This document shows positions 1 to 10,406 of a stretch of 64,000 nucleotides of DNA, in pieces. Source of the DNA: an uncultured Mycoplasmatota bacterium (lineage in GTDB: Bacteria; Bacillota_I; Bacilli_A; Mycoplasmatales; Mycoplasmoidaceae); the NCBI GenBank assembly GCA_949517355.1, contig CATDIL010000002.1:1-64000 (forward strand). Direction: 5' to 3'. The position numbers and the translations under genes were made by a program. Each line of letters opens with the position of its first letter. The first letter of the stretch is position 1. The notes under the pieces were generated by a model, which saw only the letters and a program-made list of their open reading frames with translations, made no database searches and was not told where the DNA came from.

Positions 1-36
1 AAATATTAAGTGTTGCACTTTATATTTCAATTTAGA

Positions 37-68
37 AATACTAGTGGTAATCAATCACTAGTATTTTT
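37..68 (+). terminator. Hairpin terminator at window edge
   Basis: A perfect 10-bp stem (37-46 with 56-65) is followed by a T run on the plus strand. It would end a plus-strand transcript entering from the left. On the minus strand it lies just after the BspA-like gene, where the T run is poorer. Confidence 0.6.
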
Positions 69-84
69 GTTATGTTATTTTAAA

Positions 85-1482
85 TTAAATAGCTGTTCAA
101 TTAGTTCCGTCTCCGGTTGGGAAATATGTTGTTCCAGCGTTTTTTACGAGTCAATCTAATAACTGTTGGCTGGTATAAACAGGATCGCCCCCCGCATTTA
201 TGACTTTAACAGTTCCAACACTATTTATTCCACTAAAAGCAGAACCCTTTATAGCTGCTGAAGGATCAGATGATAGTCCATCTCAAGTTATATTAGTTAA
301 AGCTTCACAATCTTGGAAAGCACCATTGCTGATTGTAGCTAAATTGCTTGGGAAGGTTACTGAAGTTAATGAAGAGCAAAGTGTAAAAGCGCTTTCTTTA
401 ATTGTAGTTAATTCAATGCATTTAGAAAAATTTGCTGAAGTTATTGAAGAATAAGTAAAAGCATAACTTTCAATTGTAGTTAAATCAGATGGAAATGTAA
501 TATCTCCATACGCTAATGAACCAACAGCTACAGAAGATGAATTCCATGAATCTCCCTCTACTACTACTTTACCATTTCCTAAATTATTTGCTATGTGATA
601 TTTGCTATTATTAATTTTTATATCTTTAATTGAATAACAACCTGCAAAAGCAAATTCACCAATTGCAGTTAATTTAGAACAATTAGTAAAGTTTACTGCT
701 GAAGTTAATGAAGAGCAAAGTGTAAAAGCGTTTTCTTTAATTGTAGTTAATTCAATGCATTTAGAAAAATTTGCTGAAGTTATTGAAGAATAAGTAAAAG
801 CATAACTTTCAATTGTAGTTAAATCAGATGGAAATGTAATATCTCCATACGCTAATGAACCAACAGCTACAGAAGATGAATTCCATGAATCTCCCTCTAC
901 TACTACTTTACCATTTCCTAAATTATTTGCTATGTGATATTTGCTATTATTAATTTTTATATCTTTAATTGAATAACAACCTGCAAAAGCAAATTCACCA
1001 ATTGCAGTTAATTTAGAACAATTAGTAAAGTTTACTGAAATTAATGATGAGCAGAAAGAAAAAGCAGTCATTCCAATTTCAGTTAAATTAGAGTCTTTTT
1101 CAAAAGTTAACTTTGAAATAAATATTGGAATTGTTGATGCCATTGTAGAAATATTATTAAAATAAGTAAAAGCACTTTCCTTAATTTTTGTAACACTTGC
1201 CGGAATTAACATAGTATTGTAGTCTTCATATTGTTTCCAATAATTATTTCAATCATCAGTTTCTGGTTCTGCTGAAATATTAAATCCTTCTAGTTCATTA
1301 GTTGATTCATTAATTTTATAAACTTCTTCTGGTAAAACTTTTTGATCAACTGGTTCATCACCACCATTTTTTTCTTGTCTAAGTGAGTAAATTACTCCCC
1401 CTATGCCGACTGCAACTGTAGCTGTTATTCCACTACATAATGCAATTAAATTTAGTAATTTCTTATTTAACTTCTTGTTCAT
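85..1482 (-). CDS. BspA-like leucine-rich-repeat surface protein
   Basis: The protein is 465 aa with TGA read as Trp (for example at 283-285). It has an N-terminal hydrophobic signal or anchor segment (about residues 8-33) and then LRR_5/BspA-type repeats of the kind LTxIxxxAFxxCxSLTSxxF. A C-terminal module ending in PTGDGTNWTAI resembles the C-termini of the genes at 2075 and 41475. There is no clear lipobox (LIALC is a poor fit), so it may be membrane-anchored rather than lipidated. BspA repeats are known in adhesins of mucosal bacteria and protists, so an outward-facing adhesion role is inferred. Residues encoded by 361-1038 are a near-perfect 113-codon tandem duplication. The start ATG is the first in frame, and the family N-terminus MNKKL begins there. 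Confidence 0.85.
361..1038. repeat. 339-bp tandem duplication inside the BspA-like gene
   Basis: Two copies, about 361-699 and 700-1038, are nearly identical; the one difference I noticed is agcgctttc versus agcgttttc near the start. The unit is 113 codons, so copy-number change keeps the frame and lengthens or shortens the LRR ectodomain. The near-identity points to recent duplication. Confidence 0.9.
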
Positions 1483-1503
1483 ATTCGTCTTTGTATATTA
1501 ATA

Positions 1504-1532
1504 AATATACTCTTTTTTTTTTTTTTTTGCAA
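1504..1532 (-). promoter_or_regulatory. Promoter with poly(A) spacer for the BspA-like gene
   Basis: On the minus strand TTGCAA (1532-1527) is followed by a 17-nt spacer, made of 14 A plus GAG, and then TATATT (1509-1504). The full homopolymer is 16 nt (1513-1528). The spacer is at the canonical 17 nt, so this copy is inferred to be in an active phase. Slippage in the tract would change the spacing. Confidence 0.6.
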
Positions 1533-1574
1533 CAAAAAATTAAAAAACGCCATTTTTCAATATCAAAATACTAA

Positions 1575-1874
1575 GACAAAACTAATCATACTAATGAAGA
1601 ATACATTTGAGCAGTGATTGATCCAACAATTGCAGCAACCAATGCTGTAAATGCAGCAATTGAATTAGGGTTGGGTACTTGTTATCTTGGTGGAATAAGA
1701 TCTCAAGCTGATGTAATAGAAAAAACGCTTAATTTTAAAGGATCAATTACTCCTATTCTTGGATTATGTATTGGTTATCCTAATAAGATTGCTCCTAAAC
1801 TCCCAAAAATGAACAAATGTTATGATGAAAAATATTGTTTATCTAAAGTTAACCAAGAAAATGAAAGTATATAA
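1575..1874 (+). pseudogene. Nitroreductase family, C-terminal remnant
   Basis: The open frame carries about 99 residues, including WAVIDPTIAATNAV, LGLGTCYLGGIR and LGLCIGYP, which match the C-terminal half of FMN-dependent nitroreductases. The N-terminal half, about 90 residues in the family, is absent, and an in-frame TAA lies just upstream at 1572. A GTG at 1614 could start a shorter product but has no convincing ribosome site. A second short open stretch at 1904-2011 may be a frameshifted part of the same tail; that is uncertain. It is best read as a decaying gene between two surface-protein genes. Confidence 0.7.
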
Positions 1875-2021
1875 TTAATTAATGCTTAATTACTATAAAA
1901 AAAGCGTTTAATAAAGATTACACTTTCACAGTTGTAAATAAAAAATCTATTGACAAATTTGACACAACTAGAAACAAGCAAATCCTAAAAAATCAATTTA
2001 AAGTTCAATAAACTATCTTAA

Positions 2022-2050
2022 AAAACTTCTAATATTATTTAGGAGTTTTT
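2022..2050. terminator. Bidirectional hairpin terminator
   Basis: AAAACTTCT pairs with AGGAGTTTT around a 10-nt loop, with A/T runs on both sides. It can end the minus-strand BspA-like gene (stop at 2075) and anything reading rightward from the nitroreductase remnant. Confidence 0.6.
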
Positions 2051-2074
2051 GTTTGTGAAGATGAGTCTATTTCC

Positions 2075-2862
2075 CTAAATAGGATCTCAACCTGTGCTTG
2101 GAAAACCACTAGTGAAAGTCTTAAGACTTGCAAGCAATGCAGCGCTATCATGCTCTGCATCAATTGGATTTGTTACTTTAACTACTCCTGTGGAAGAAAT
2201 TCCAGAAAAAGCATCTGAACCTATTGAGGTTACACCTCTTCATTTATTTCATATAATGCTATTAAAATTTGAACAGTTTAAAAAAGCAGTTGAACCAATA
2301 GTTGATAAGCTACTTGGAAAAGATGCAGAAGTCAATGATGAACAACCAGAAAAACAGGAAGATGAAATTAGTCCTAACTTAACACAATTTAATAAATTAA
2401 TAGAAGTGATTGCGGTACAATGAGAAAAAGCGGCAGGATAAATGTCTACAAGATTATTACAGTTTGATAAATCAATGGAAGTTAATGATGAATTGTATGC
2501 AAAAGATAGCTGTCCTATAGTAGAGCAATTAGAGCCATTAGCAAAAATTAAATTTGTAATAAATGATGGAATTAATGATACTAAATCTTTTTCAAAAGCA
2601 CTATGATCAATACTTGTTACTCTTGCTGGAATTTGCATAGTGTTACACATGTCATATGCAGTTGGATTAGCTAAAAATTCATCAGTAAATCCTAATAAAA
2701 CATTCCTTTGATCAACTTCATAAACTTCATAAGGTAATGCATTTAGAGGTATAACATCATCTTTTGATGAACATCCGCAACTAGTAGCCGCAAAAGGAAT
2801 TGATGTAGCAACTCCTAATCCGCAAGCAATACTTGCTATCATTTTATTAGTTTTTTATTCAT
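2075..2862 (-). pseudogene. BspA-like LRR lipoprotein, frameshifted at its N-terminus
   Basis: An AGGAG ribosome site precedes ATG at 2862, which reads MNKKLIK and then W and a TAG stop. One extra A in the AAAA run at 2842-2845 would join this to the long frame MIASIACGLGVATSIPF and give a normal lipoprotein signal peptide with lipobox ATSCG. The homologous gene at 51114 has exactly that arrangement. The long frame (from ATG 2842, 255 aa) carries LRR repeats (STIGQLSFAYNSSLTSIDLS and similar), the shared LPYEVYEV/NVLLGF segment and the family C-terminal module. ATG 2842 is too far from the ribosome site to be a comfortable start. It could be a phase-OFF allele, a pseudogene or a sequencing error. 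Confidence 0.7.
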
Positions 2863-2883
2863 TTTTTATCTCCTTATATAGTA

Positions 2884-2914
2884 TTTATACTTCTTTTTTT
2901 TTTTTTTTTTTCAA
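2884..2914 (-). promoter_or_regulatory. Promoter with poly(A) spacer for the BspA-like lipoprotein
   Basis: The minus strand has TTGAAA (2914-2909), a 19-nt spacer made of 15 A plus GAAG, and TATAAA (2889-2884). The complete A run is 18 nt (2894-2911). The architecture matches the promoter at 1504-1532, but the spacer is 2 nt longer than the usual 17, which would be expected to weaken it. Confidence 0.55.
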
Positions 2915-2921
2915 TAAAAAA

Positions 2922-4529
2922 TTAAAGTTTTTTAAATTTTAATTGACAATACGTAACGCTTCAAACAAAGATGATTAATGAAGCGATGCCTAAGACAACA
3001 AATGGGTTTCATAAGAATATATGAATATTCTCATAATGTTTAGCAAAATACTGCATTAAATAAGATATTGTAAAATTACAGAATACACCTTGCATTAATC
3101 CGCAAGCAGAAGCTTGAATTCATTTTCCGGTAGATTGGAACATCATCATTCCTCCAATAGAAAATGCAAATACAGGCATTTGTAATGTAGAGATTAATAA
3201 TATCTCTTTTGCATATCCAAATTTTATAGGATCAACATTTGTAATATTAAAAATAGATAGTAAAGGTGTAGCTAATGCAAAATATAGTAAGATTACCATG
3301 ATTCATCCATAGATAAATCCGATTGACATAGCATACCAATAGGTTTTTTTAAATCTTTCAAGGTTTTTTGCTCCATATGTGTATGAGCAAACAATTCTTG
3401 AGCCTTGAATAATTCCTAGTTCGGCTGTAAAAAACAAATTAAAGATTGGATTAACTGCCCCATAAATGTCTTGGAAACTACTATTAGTTAATCCGTCGCC
3501 TAAGATTCCAGTAATTTGTCCTAATAACCCCAGTTGAAATGTAGCAGCAATAGCAATTGATACATTTCTAAATAAAGATGGTAATCCAGATGAAAAGATA
3601 GATCAAGATAATTGTTTAGTAAAATAAATGTGTTTTAAATCAGCATAATGGATTTGAGTTAAATCTTTTTTTTCTAAATAGTGGAGATATCAGAAATATA
3701 TTCCTGCATTTAATCCTCAACCAATTACAGTAGCAATGGCCCCTCCGATCATAGCCATTTTACCAAAATAGATAAATAAATAATCTAATAAGATGTTTAT
3801 TAAATTGCATAAAATCGCGCCACATGTAACAATTGTTTGTTTGCCTTCAGAAATTATCAATAAAGATAAAAATGAAGTGTACATTGAAAAGATAGTACCA
3901 GCAGAAATAATGTATGAATATTGAATAGCAAATTTATGAGTTTGATCAAATGCTGTTGTGTAAACACTAATTACTGCATTTCTTTCGACTTCACTTAATG
4001 TGTTAGGTAAATTATTAATTGAATCTTGCAATGAATTACCTGATTCAAATTTCATTCAAGTGTCTACTAATACAAGCAATAAAAGAGTAATGATGATAGA
4101 GAACATTAAGTTCATATAAAATCCTAATGCTCAACTTCTTTTAGTTAAATCCTTATTAGTAGAACCACTTGATCTAGAGAAGTTTACTGCAGTTCCGTTT
4201 GCAATTAATAAACTAGCCGCATTAATTACCACAGTAATTGGTGCGCTATAAGCAATTGCAGTACGTACTACTGAAGTGACATCAATTAGTGAGATAGAAC
4301 CTTCATTGCCAATTCTAGCATTAATGTATGTTGTATAATCACCACCAAACATTTCATTGTTAGTTAATACACTAGGAATAAACTTAACCATCATTAGTTG
4401 ATCGATAAAAGCATATAAACTAGACATTAATGCAACAACGATAGACGGCAAAGCAACGATCAATATTGTTTTCAATATTGGTGTATCTAAAAATAATTTT
4501 TTCTGTCTTGCTTCACTCTTTGTTAGCAT
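2922..4529 (-). CDS. MATE family multidrug/toxin exporter
   Basis: The protein is 535 aa with many internal TGA(Trp) codons. It is almost entirely hydrophobic, with about 12 membrane segments arranged as two halves. The start LFLDTPILKTILIVALPSIV and the LYAFIDQLMMVKF segment are typical of MATE transporters, which export drugs or metabolites using a Na+ or H+ gradient. ATG 4529 was chosen over the upstream ATG 4562 because the latter sits inside the hairpin that ends the preceding gene. It is the gene before the BspA-like lipoprotein, but that gene has its own promoter in the 60-bp gap. The substrate cannot be told from the sequence. Confidence 0.85.
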
Positions 4530-4545
4530 AAAGTAAATTATAAAT

Positions 4546-4576
4546 AAAAAAAAGACATCCACTTAGAATGTCTTTT
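4546..4576 (-). terminator. Terminator after the pyruvate formate-lyase operon
   Basis: AAAAGACAT (4550-4558) pairs with ATGTCTTTT (4568-4576). On the minus strand the stem runs into a long T tract, directly after the small glycyl-radical gene. Confidence 0.7.
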
Positions 4577-4599
4577 AGAAATAAATTTCTAAAAATTAA

Positions 4600-4866
4600 T
4601 TAGAAGTTTTTGTGAAAAGTACGAGAGATAACATCATCTTGTTGAACTTTAGTTAATTTAACAAAGTTAACAGCATATCCACTAACACGAATTGTTAATT
4701 GGGGGTATTTTTCTGGATGTTTTTGAGCATCTATTAAAGTTTCTTTAGTTAATACATTAACATTTAAGTGATATGCACCTTTGTCAAAGTACCCATCCAT
4801 TAAGTTAACTAAATTTTCGTTTCTTGCTTGGTTATCTTGATTGCTTATATTTTTAGTTTTAGCCAT
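4600..4866 (-). CDS. Glycyl-radical subunit of split pyruvate formate-lyase
   Basis: This 88-aa protein matches the last part of pyruvate formate-lyase and the spare-part protein GrcA/YfiD. It has [10 protein letters not shown], then [30 protein letters not shown] with the radical glycine at about residue 63, and a final VISRTF. The larger gene just upstream lacks precisely this region, so the two together make one enzyme. GrcA proteins are longer (about 127 aa) and accompany a complete PFL; here the core has no glycyl domain of its own, so this is an essential subunit rather than a repair part. An AAGGAG site sits in the 19-nt gap after the core gene, so both are made from one transcript. 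Confidence 0.9.
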   Translation of the reverse strand: MAKTKNISNQDNQARNENLVNLMDGYFDKGAYHLNVNVLTKETLIDAQKHPEKYPQLTIRVSGYAVNFVKLTKVQQDDVISRTFHKNF

Positions 4867-4885
4867 ATTTTATCTCCTTGTATAT

Positions 4886-7012
4886 TTATAAATTATTTTT
4901 TGTCTTTGTGTGTTTTTTGTCTGCACTTTTTTTCTTGTTTTTAGAAATTTTATCAATATCTAAATCTCCTGCCATAACAACTAATTCATCATCTTTACCT
5001 AAAGCACCAGGAATGATTGAGAATGTATTTGAAATACCATCAGCTGCGTGTTTGAATGGGATTTTTGATACTGAAGATAATGATGCAACAGCACCTGAAG
5101 CATCACGCCCGTGCATTGGGTTAGCACCTGGAGCAAATGGGACACCTGCTTTACGTCCATCTGGTGTAGCACCTGTGTTCTTACCATATACAACGTTAGA
5201 AGTAATTGTAAGAATTGAAGTAGTAATTTCTGAATTTCTATATGTATATAGTTTTCTTAATTCAGTCATAAAGTATTTAATTACTTCAACACCTAATTGG
5301 TCAACACGGTCATCATCATTACCATATTTAGGGAAGTCACCTTTGATTTTGAAATCAACTGCAATATAACGTCCATTTTCTAATTTCTTTCATACTGGAG
5401 TAACTTTTGCATATTTAATAGCAGATAATGAGTCAGCTACTACTGATAAACCAGCAATACCTGTAGCAAAGAAACGGTGAACATTTAAGTCATATAAAGC
5501 CATTTCTCCAGCTTCATAGTAATATTTATCGTGCATGTAGTGAATGATGTTTAAACAGCTTACATATAAGTTAGCTAATCATTTCATTACAATTTTGTAA
5601 CGTTCCATTACTTCGTTGTAATCTAATGATTTCTTAATATCCATTTGACCTAAAGATGGGCCAAGTCTAAATTGTGGATGCATTTCATCATAACCACCGT
5701 TAATAGCGTATAGCAATGCTTTAGCTAAGTTAGCACGAGCTCCAAAGAATTGCATTTGTTTACCAATCTTCATTGGTGAAACACAACAAGCAATACCATA
5801 GTCATCACCATGTGTAACTCTCATTAAATCATCAGATTCATATTGCATTGATGAATATTTAATAGAGTATTTAGCACAGAATAATTTAAATGCTCTTGGT
5901 AAGTTGTGAGATCAAAGAATTGTTAAGTTAGGTTCTGGACTTGGTCCCATGTTGCTTAATGTGTGGATAACACGGAATGAGTTTTTAGTTACTAATGTTC
6001 TACCATCAATACCCATACCACCAATTGATTCAGTAGCTCAAATTGGGTCACCTGAGAATAAGTTATTATATTCAGGAGTTCTCATGAATTTAACAATACG
6101 TAATTTCATTACGAAGTGATCCATTAATTCTTGAGCTTGTTTTTCAGTTAATTTACCAGCTTTTAAATCTCTTTCAATGTAAATGTCTAAGAATGTTGAT
6201 GTACGACCAACAGACATAGCAGCACCATTTTGATCTTTAACAGCGGCTAAATAACCATAGTAAGTTCATTGAATAGCTTCACGTGCATTTTGTGCAGGTT
6301 TTGAAATGTCATCACCATAAGCAGCGGCCATTTTTTTCATAGCATTTAATGCTTTGATTTGGTCAGCAGCTTCTTCACGTAACATTACTACTTCTGGTCT
6401 CATTTCTTCAGGTAATGCATTAATTTCAGCTTTCTTAGCTGCAATTAAATAATCAATACCATAAAGAGCGATTCTACGGTAGTCACCAATAATACGACCA
6501 CGAGAGTAAGCGTCAGGTAGACCTGTAATAATGTGTGTATGTCTTGCATCACGCATTTCTTTTGTATATACATCAAATACACCTTGGTTGTGGGTTTTAC
6601 GGTATTTAGTATAAATTTCATCAATCTTTGGATTAGATTTAAATCCATAAGTTTGAGCAGCTTGTTGAGCCATTCTAATACCACCGATTGGCATGTATGC
6701 TCTTTTAAAAGGAGCATCAGTTTGAACACCAACAATTTTTTCTAATCTTTTGTCTAGATAACCTGGACCATAAGCATCAATAAATGATACTCTAGTGTCC
6801 ATATCTAGAACACCACCATTAGCTAATTCTTTTTTAGTTAGGTCCATTACTTTTTTTCACAATTTATTTGTAGCTTCTGTTGGGCCTTGTAAGAAACTAT
6901 CATCACCATTATATGGTGTGTAGTTTAATTGGATGAATTGTCTTGTGTCAATTTCATCACATCATTGTCCGGGTTTAAACCCGTCTCATTCTTTGAATCA
7001 TGTCTTATTCAT
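4886..7012 (-). CDS. pflB: Pyruvate formate-lyase core subunit (no glycyl domain)
   Basis: The protein is 708 aa with TGA as Trp. It starts MNKTWFKEWDGFKPGQW and carries the active-site cysteine pair in GIACCVSPM (about residues 409-410), plus [18 protein letters not shown] near the end. PFL splits pyruvate and CoA into acetyl-CoA and formate. Canonical PflB (about 760 aa) continues into the RVSGY glycyl-radical domain; this one stops after [10 protein letters not shown] with a short lysine-rich tail, and the radical domain is the next gene. The activating enzyme PflA is not in the window but would be required. No ribosome site is seen before ATG 7012. A TATAAC-like element about 30 nt upstream suggests a short or absent leader. 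Confidence 0.93.
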
Positions 7013-7082
7013 AATATTATTTAATATGTATTGTTATATATCAAATTATGATTAAAATCATAATTTTAACCGAACATTTAAA

Positions 7083-7709
7083 TTAATGAGCTGAGTTTTT
7101 AAGTTTTGTAGCGATTTCTAAAAAATATGAAAGTTTAAGAATATTGAGTGAAATTGATCAATAACTTGTATATTTTTGATCAAATTTTACCAATTCAATC
7201 AAAGTTTTTTCAAAGTCTATTGGGATTTCTAAATTCATCATTCTTCTGTAATCTTCTTTCATGTTTTTTAATTTTTCACTACGAACTTTTTCCAAACGAG
7301 AAATTGAAGAAGAATAAATTCAACTTTCTTTCAATTTCAATAATTGATTCACAAAATCATCTTTATAGAAATCTTTGATTTGTTTTTGTGGTTTAGAAAA
7401 CTCTTTTTTAAAATAAAAAATAAAACAAACGATGATTGATAGAAAAATAAATAAAGCTAATGATAGACCAACAAATCATCCATTTTGTGCAAAAAACGAA
7501 TTATTATCTTTTTTGTAAACAAATCCAATGATTACAAAAATTAATGAAATGATATCTAATACAAGAATAACTCAAACAAAATTTCATTTATAAGGAGTAG
7601 TCTTGTAATATAAATTTTTGTAATAAAATGTGTAAGAATATACAATTATTCCAAAAACAATTGCTAATATAAAAATTAAAATTAATAATGCTAAAATTGC
7701 TCCGCTCAT
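7083..7709 (-). CDS. Membrane protein of unknown function
   Basis: This 208-aa protein was reconstructed with TGA as Trp. It has three predicted membrane segments in the first half (about residues 4-25, 44-64 and 77-98). A charged, probably helical cytoplasmic tail follows (LKLKESWIYSSSISRLEKVR and onward). I do not recognise a family. ATG 7709 starts 1 nt after the stop of the cinA-like gene, so it is the last gene of the asnS-pgsA-cinA transcript. Its stop is 71 nt before the pyruvate formate-lyase start. Confidence 0.75.
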
Positions 7710-7710
7710 A

Positions 7711-8196
7711 TTAGTTTTTTGTAATCTTCTTAATTAATTTTATCGTTTCTTCGAAAACAAATGCAACTGTTTCAATTCTAATATCATTTCTATTAGTAGA
7801 TTTTGCGTTAAATTCATATACATAAATTTTATCAATGATGCTAATAGCTACATAAACTAAACCTACAGGTTTATTTTCATCAGGAAGCGGTCCAGCGTTA
7901 CCACTAACTGCAATACAAATATCAGTCTTAAATTTTTGAGCTGTATTAGTTACCATTTCTATTACTGTTTCACGACTAATAGCACCAAATTTTTCTAAAG
8001 TAGAAGATTTAACATTAGCAAGTCTTGTTTTAATTTCATTAGTGTATGTCACTAATCCACCTTTAAATACTTTAGAAGCTCCTGGAACTTCTACCAACAT
8101 TGAAGCAATCATTCCGCCTGTGATTGATTCACAAGTAGAAATAGTTAATTCGTATGTTTTTAGTAAATCTACTAATTCAGCAAAACTATCTTTCAT
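7711..8196 (-). CDS. CinA C-terminal domain protein (NMN amidohydrolase type)
   Basis: This 161-aa protein corresponds to the stand-alone CinA C-terminal domain (PncC), which deamidates nicotinamide mononucleotide to nicotinate mononucleotide. Diagnostic segments are STCESITGGMIASMLVEVPG, FKGGLVTYTNEIK, GAISRETVIEM and AVSGNAGPLPDENKPVGLVY. It overlaps the end of pgsA by 11 nt. The NAD synthetase at 34870 in this window would sit downstream in the same pyridine-nucleotide recycling route; that link is an inference. Confidence 0.88.
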   Translation of the reverse strand: MKDSFAELVDLLKTYELTISTCESITGGMIASMLVEVPGASKVFKGGLVTYTNEIKTRLANVKSSTLEKFGAISRETVIEMVTNTAQKFKTDICIAVSGNAGPLPDENKPVGLVYVAISIIDKIYVYEFNAKSTNRNDIRIETVAFVFEETIKLIKKITKN

Positions 8197-8845
8197 TATT
8201 TTTAATATTTAATTTTTTATTAATTTGATAAATATAAATAGTGCCTGAGATTAAAGATAAAAATAATGAAATTCACATAAATAGATTTTGAACGCATCAT
8301 CATCAAACACTATTATTAACAGCTTTAAAGTCTCATGCATATACAAAGTAAATTAAAATAATTCCAATAATTTGAGTAACTGTTTTTAATTTACCATAAA
8401 AGTTTGCAGCAACCACAACGTTTTTACTAGCTGCATACATTCTAAAAGCATCAACAATAGTGTCTCTTGCAATCATCAATATTGGGATAATGAAATAAAC
8501 TTTCATCGATAAATGTGGATTAGCTCCTGCAAAAACAATTAATACAGAATTAATTAATAACTTATCAGCAATTGGATCTCACAATTTACCAAAATCTGAT
8601 ACTCAATGATATTTTCTTGACAAATATCCATCTAAAAAATCTGTAAAAGAAGCAATGATAAATAATACTCCTGCTAGAACTCATGATAAATTAAAATATA
8701 CACCATAATCAGTATTTGGTAATTGAGACCGATATAAATTTGGTCCAAAATTAACACAGCTAAAGATGATGATAATCGGAACTAATACAATTCTAAGAAT
8801 TGTTAAATAATTAGGAATATTAGATTTTTTAAAACCAAATTTCAT
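8186..8845 (-). CDS. pgsA: CDP-diacylglycerol-glycerol-3-phosphate phosphatidyltransferase
   Basis: This 219-aa integral membrane protein makes phosphatidylglycerophosphate. The CDP-alcohol phosphatidyltransferase signature DG-x2-(A/S)R-x8-G-x3-D-x3-D is intact: D69, D72, G73, R77, G86, D90 and D94 in TDFLDGYLSR and DFGKLWDPIADK. NIPNYLTILRIVLVPI is the usual family start. The gene follows asnS by 1 nt and overlaps the cinA-type gene. A WWW triplet near the C-terminus is encoded entirely by TGA, which supports code 4. Confidence 0.93.
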
Positions 8846-8846
8846 G

Positions 8847-10193
8847 TTAGAAGTTTAATTTACCGTTATATCTTGGGAATGGAATAGTATCACGAATGTT
8901 GTCTAATCCTAAGATATACATAATTAATCTTTCAAATCCTAATCCAAATCCCGCACCCAAAGAATAACCATATTTTCTTAGATCTAAATATCATTGGATT
9001 GAAGAAATATCCATATTTAATTCTTTAGTTCTGTTCAATAATTTGTTGTAGTCATCTTCTCTTTGACTACCACCCACTATTTCACCAACACCAGGAACTA
9101 ATAAATCAGTTGCTGCAACTGTTTTGTTATCAGGATTTACTTTCATATAAAAAGCCTTAATTTCCTTAGGGAAATTGTACAAGAAAACAGGAGATTTATA
9201 TACTTGTTCACATAAGTATCTTTCATGTTCAGAAGCAATATCTTTGCCAAAGAAAATATCATTATCTTCAAAGATTTTATCTTGTGCTGCTTTCTTTAAA
9301 ATTTCAATAGCTTCTTTGTATTCAAGTCTTATGAAATTTTTCTTAAGTAATATATCAATTCTTTCACTTAAAAAAGGTTTTTGCTTAATGAAAAAGTTAA
9401 TTTCATCTTTACAGTTAATGCAAATATAGTTAATAATTGATTTAATAAAAGCTTCAATAATAGCCATTAATTGAGTTAGATCAATAAATGCAATTTCTGG
9501 TTCAATCATTCAGAATTCTGCTAAATGTCTATTTGTATGAGAACGTTCAGCTCTGAATGTTGGGCCAAAAGTATAAACTTTTTGAAATGCTTGTGAATAA
9601 GCCTCAGCATTTAATTGCCCAGACACTGTTAACTTAGCTTCTTTGTTAAAGAATGGCTCTTCTTTAGATTGTTCAATAACAAAGTTTTCTCCAGCACCTT
9701 CTGCATCGTTAGAAGTAATGACCGGAGTAGAAATTCATTTAAATCCATTTTCATTAAAGAATTTATGAATAGCAAATGCCAGTTTACTTCTAACTGTCAT
9801 AATACTAATCATAGTTTGAGTTCTACCTCTTAAATGAGCAATATCTCTTAAGAACTCCATAGAGTGTTCTTTCTTTTGCAAAGGATAGTCTTCTGCAGAA
9901 TCCTTTAGAACAATAATTTCTTCAGCTAACACTTCAAAAGAATCTTTGTTAGTATTTACTTTACCATTTACTAAAATAGAACTACCTGTACGAAGTTTTG
10001 AAGATTCTTCAAAACCTTTAGTAGAAACTTTTTTATAAACAACTTGAATATTATTTAATGATGACCCATCATTTAATTCGATAAATCCGATCTTACCACT
10101 TAGACGGTTGAATTTTACTCAACCTCTAATAGTAGTAGGCGATAAAGCACTAATTTTACCTTCTAGGATTTCTTTAACACTAGATATTTGCAT
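8847..10193 (-). CDS. asnS: Asparaginyl-tRNA synthetase
   Basis: This 448-aa class IIb synthetase has an N-terminal OB-fold anticodon domain (about residues 10-110, starting at [20 protein letters not shown]). The catalytic core carries motif 2 ([20 protein letters not shown]) and motif 3 ([11 protein letters not shown]), and the protein ends [12 protein letters not shown]. AsnRS rather than AspRS is indicated by [14 protein letters not shown] and the absence of an AspRS insertion domain. It is the first gene of a minus-strand operon and diverges from the L21 leader. Confidence 0.93.
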
Positions 10194-10320
10194 ATTTAAA
10201 TTACTATGTAATTATAAAGATATATAGATTATTTAGTTTGTATTATTTTAAAATAAATACACATTTTTAATAAAAATGTTATATGATATATACACTATAT
10301 ATTTAACTTATTATTTATAT

Positions 10321-10390
10321 AGTTCAACCACACTATCTGGGTTACAAAATAATTAATCTTAATTATTACCTAGTTAGGTGAGTCTAATTA
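10321..10390 (+). promoter_or_regulatory. Ribosomal protein L21 leader (probable)
   Basis: The untranslated RNA before rplU contains AACCACACTATCTGGGTTAC and, after an AT-rich loop, CTAGTTAGGTGAGTC. This is the layout of the L21 leader, at which L21 is thought to regulate its own operon. It was recognised by pattern only; a covariance search would settle it. A TATATA-rich promoter region lies at about 10280-10315. Confidence 0.55.
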
Positions 10391-10406
10391 TAAAAAGGAG
10401 AACAAT

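Noticed and set aside
2094-2423. 109-aa plus-strand ORF
   Set aside because: It is the antisense shadow of the BspA-like gene (same region, minus strand) and has no ribosome site.
4878-5369. 163-aa plus-strand ORF
   Set aside because: It is antisense to the pyruvate formate-lyase C-terminal region; low-complexity translation.
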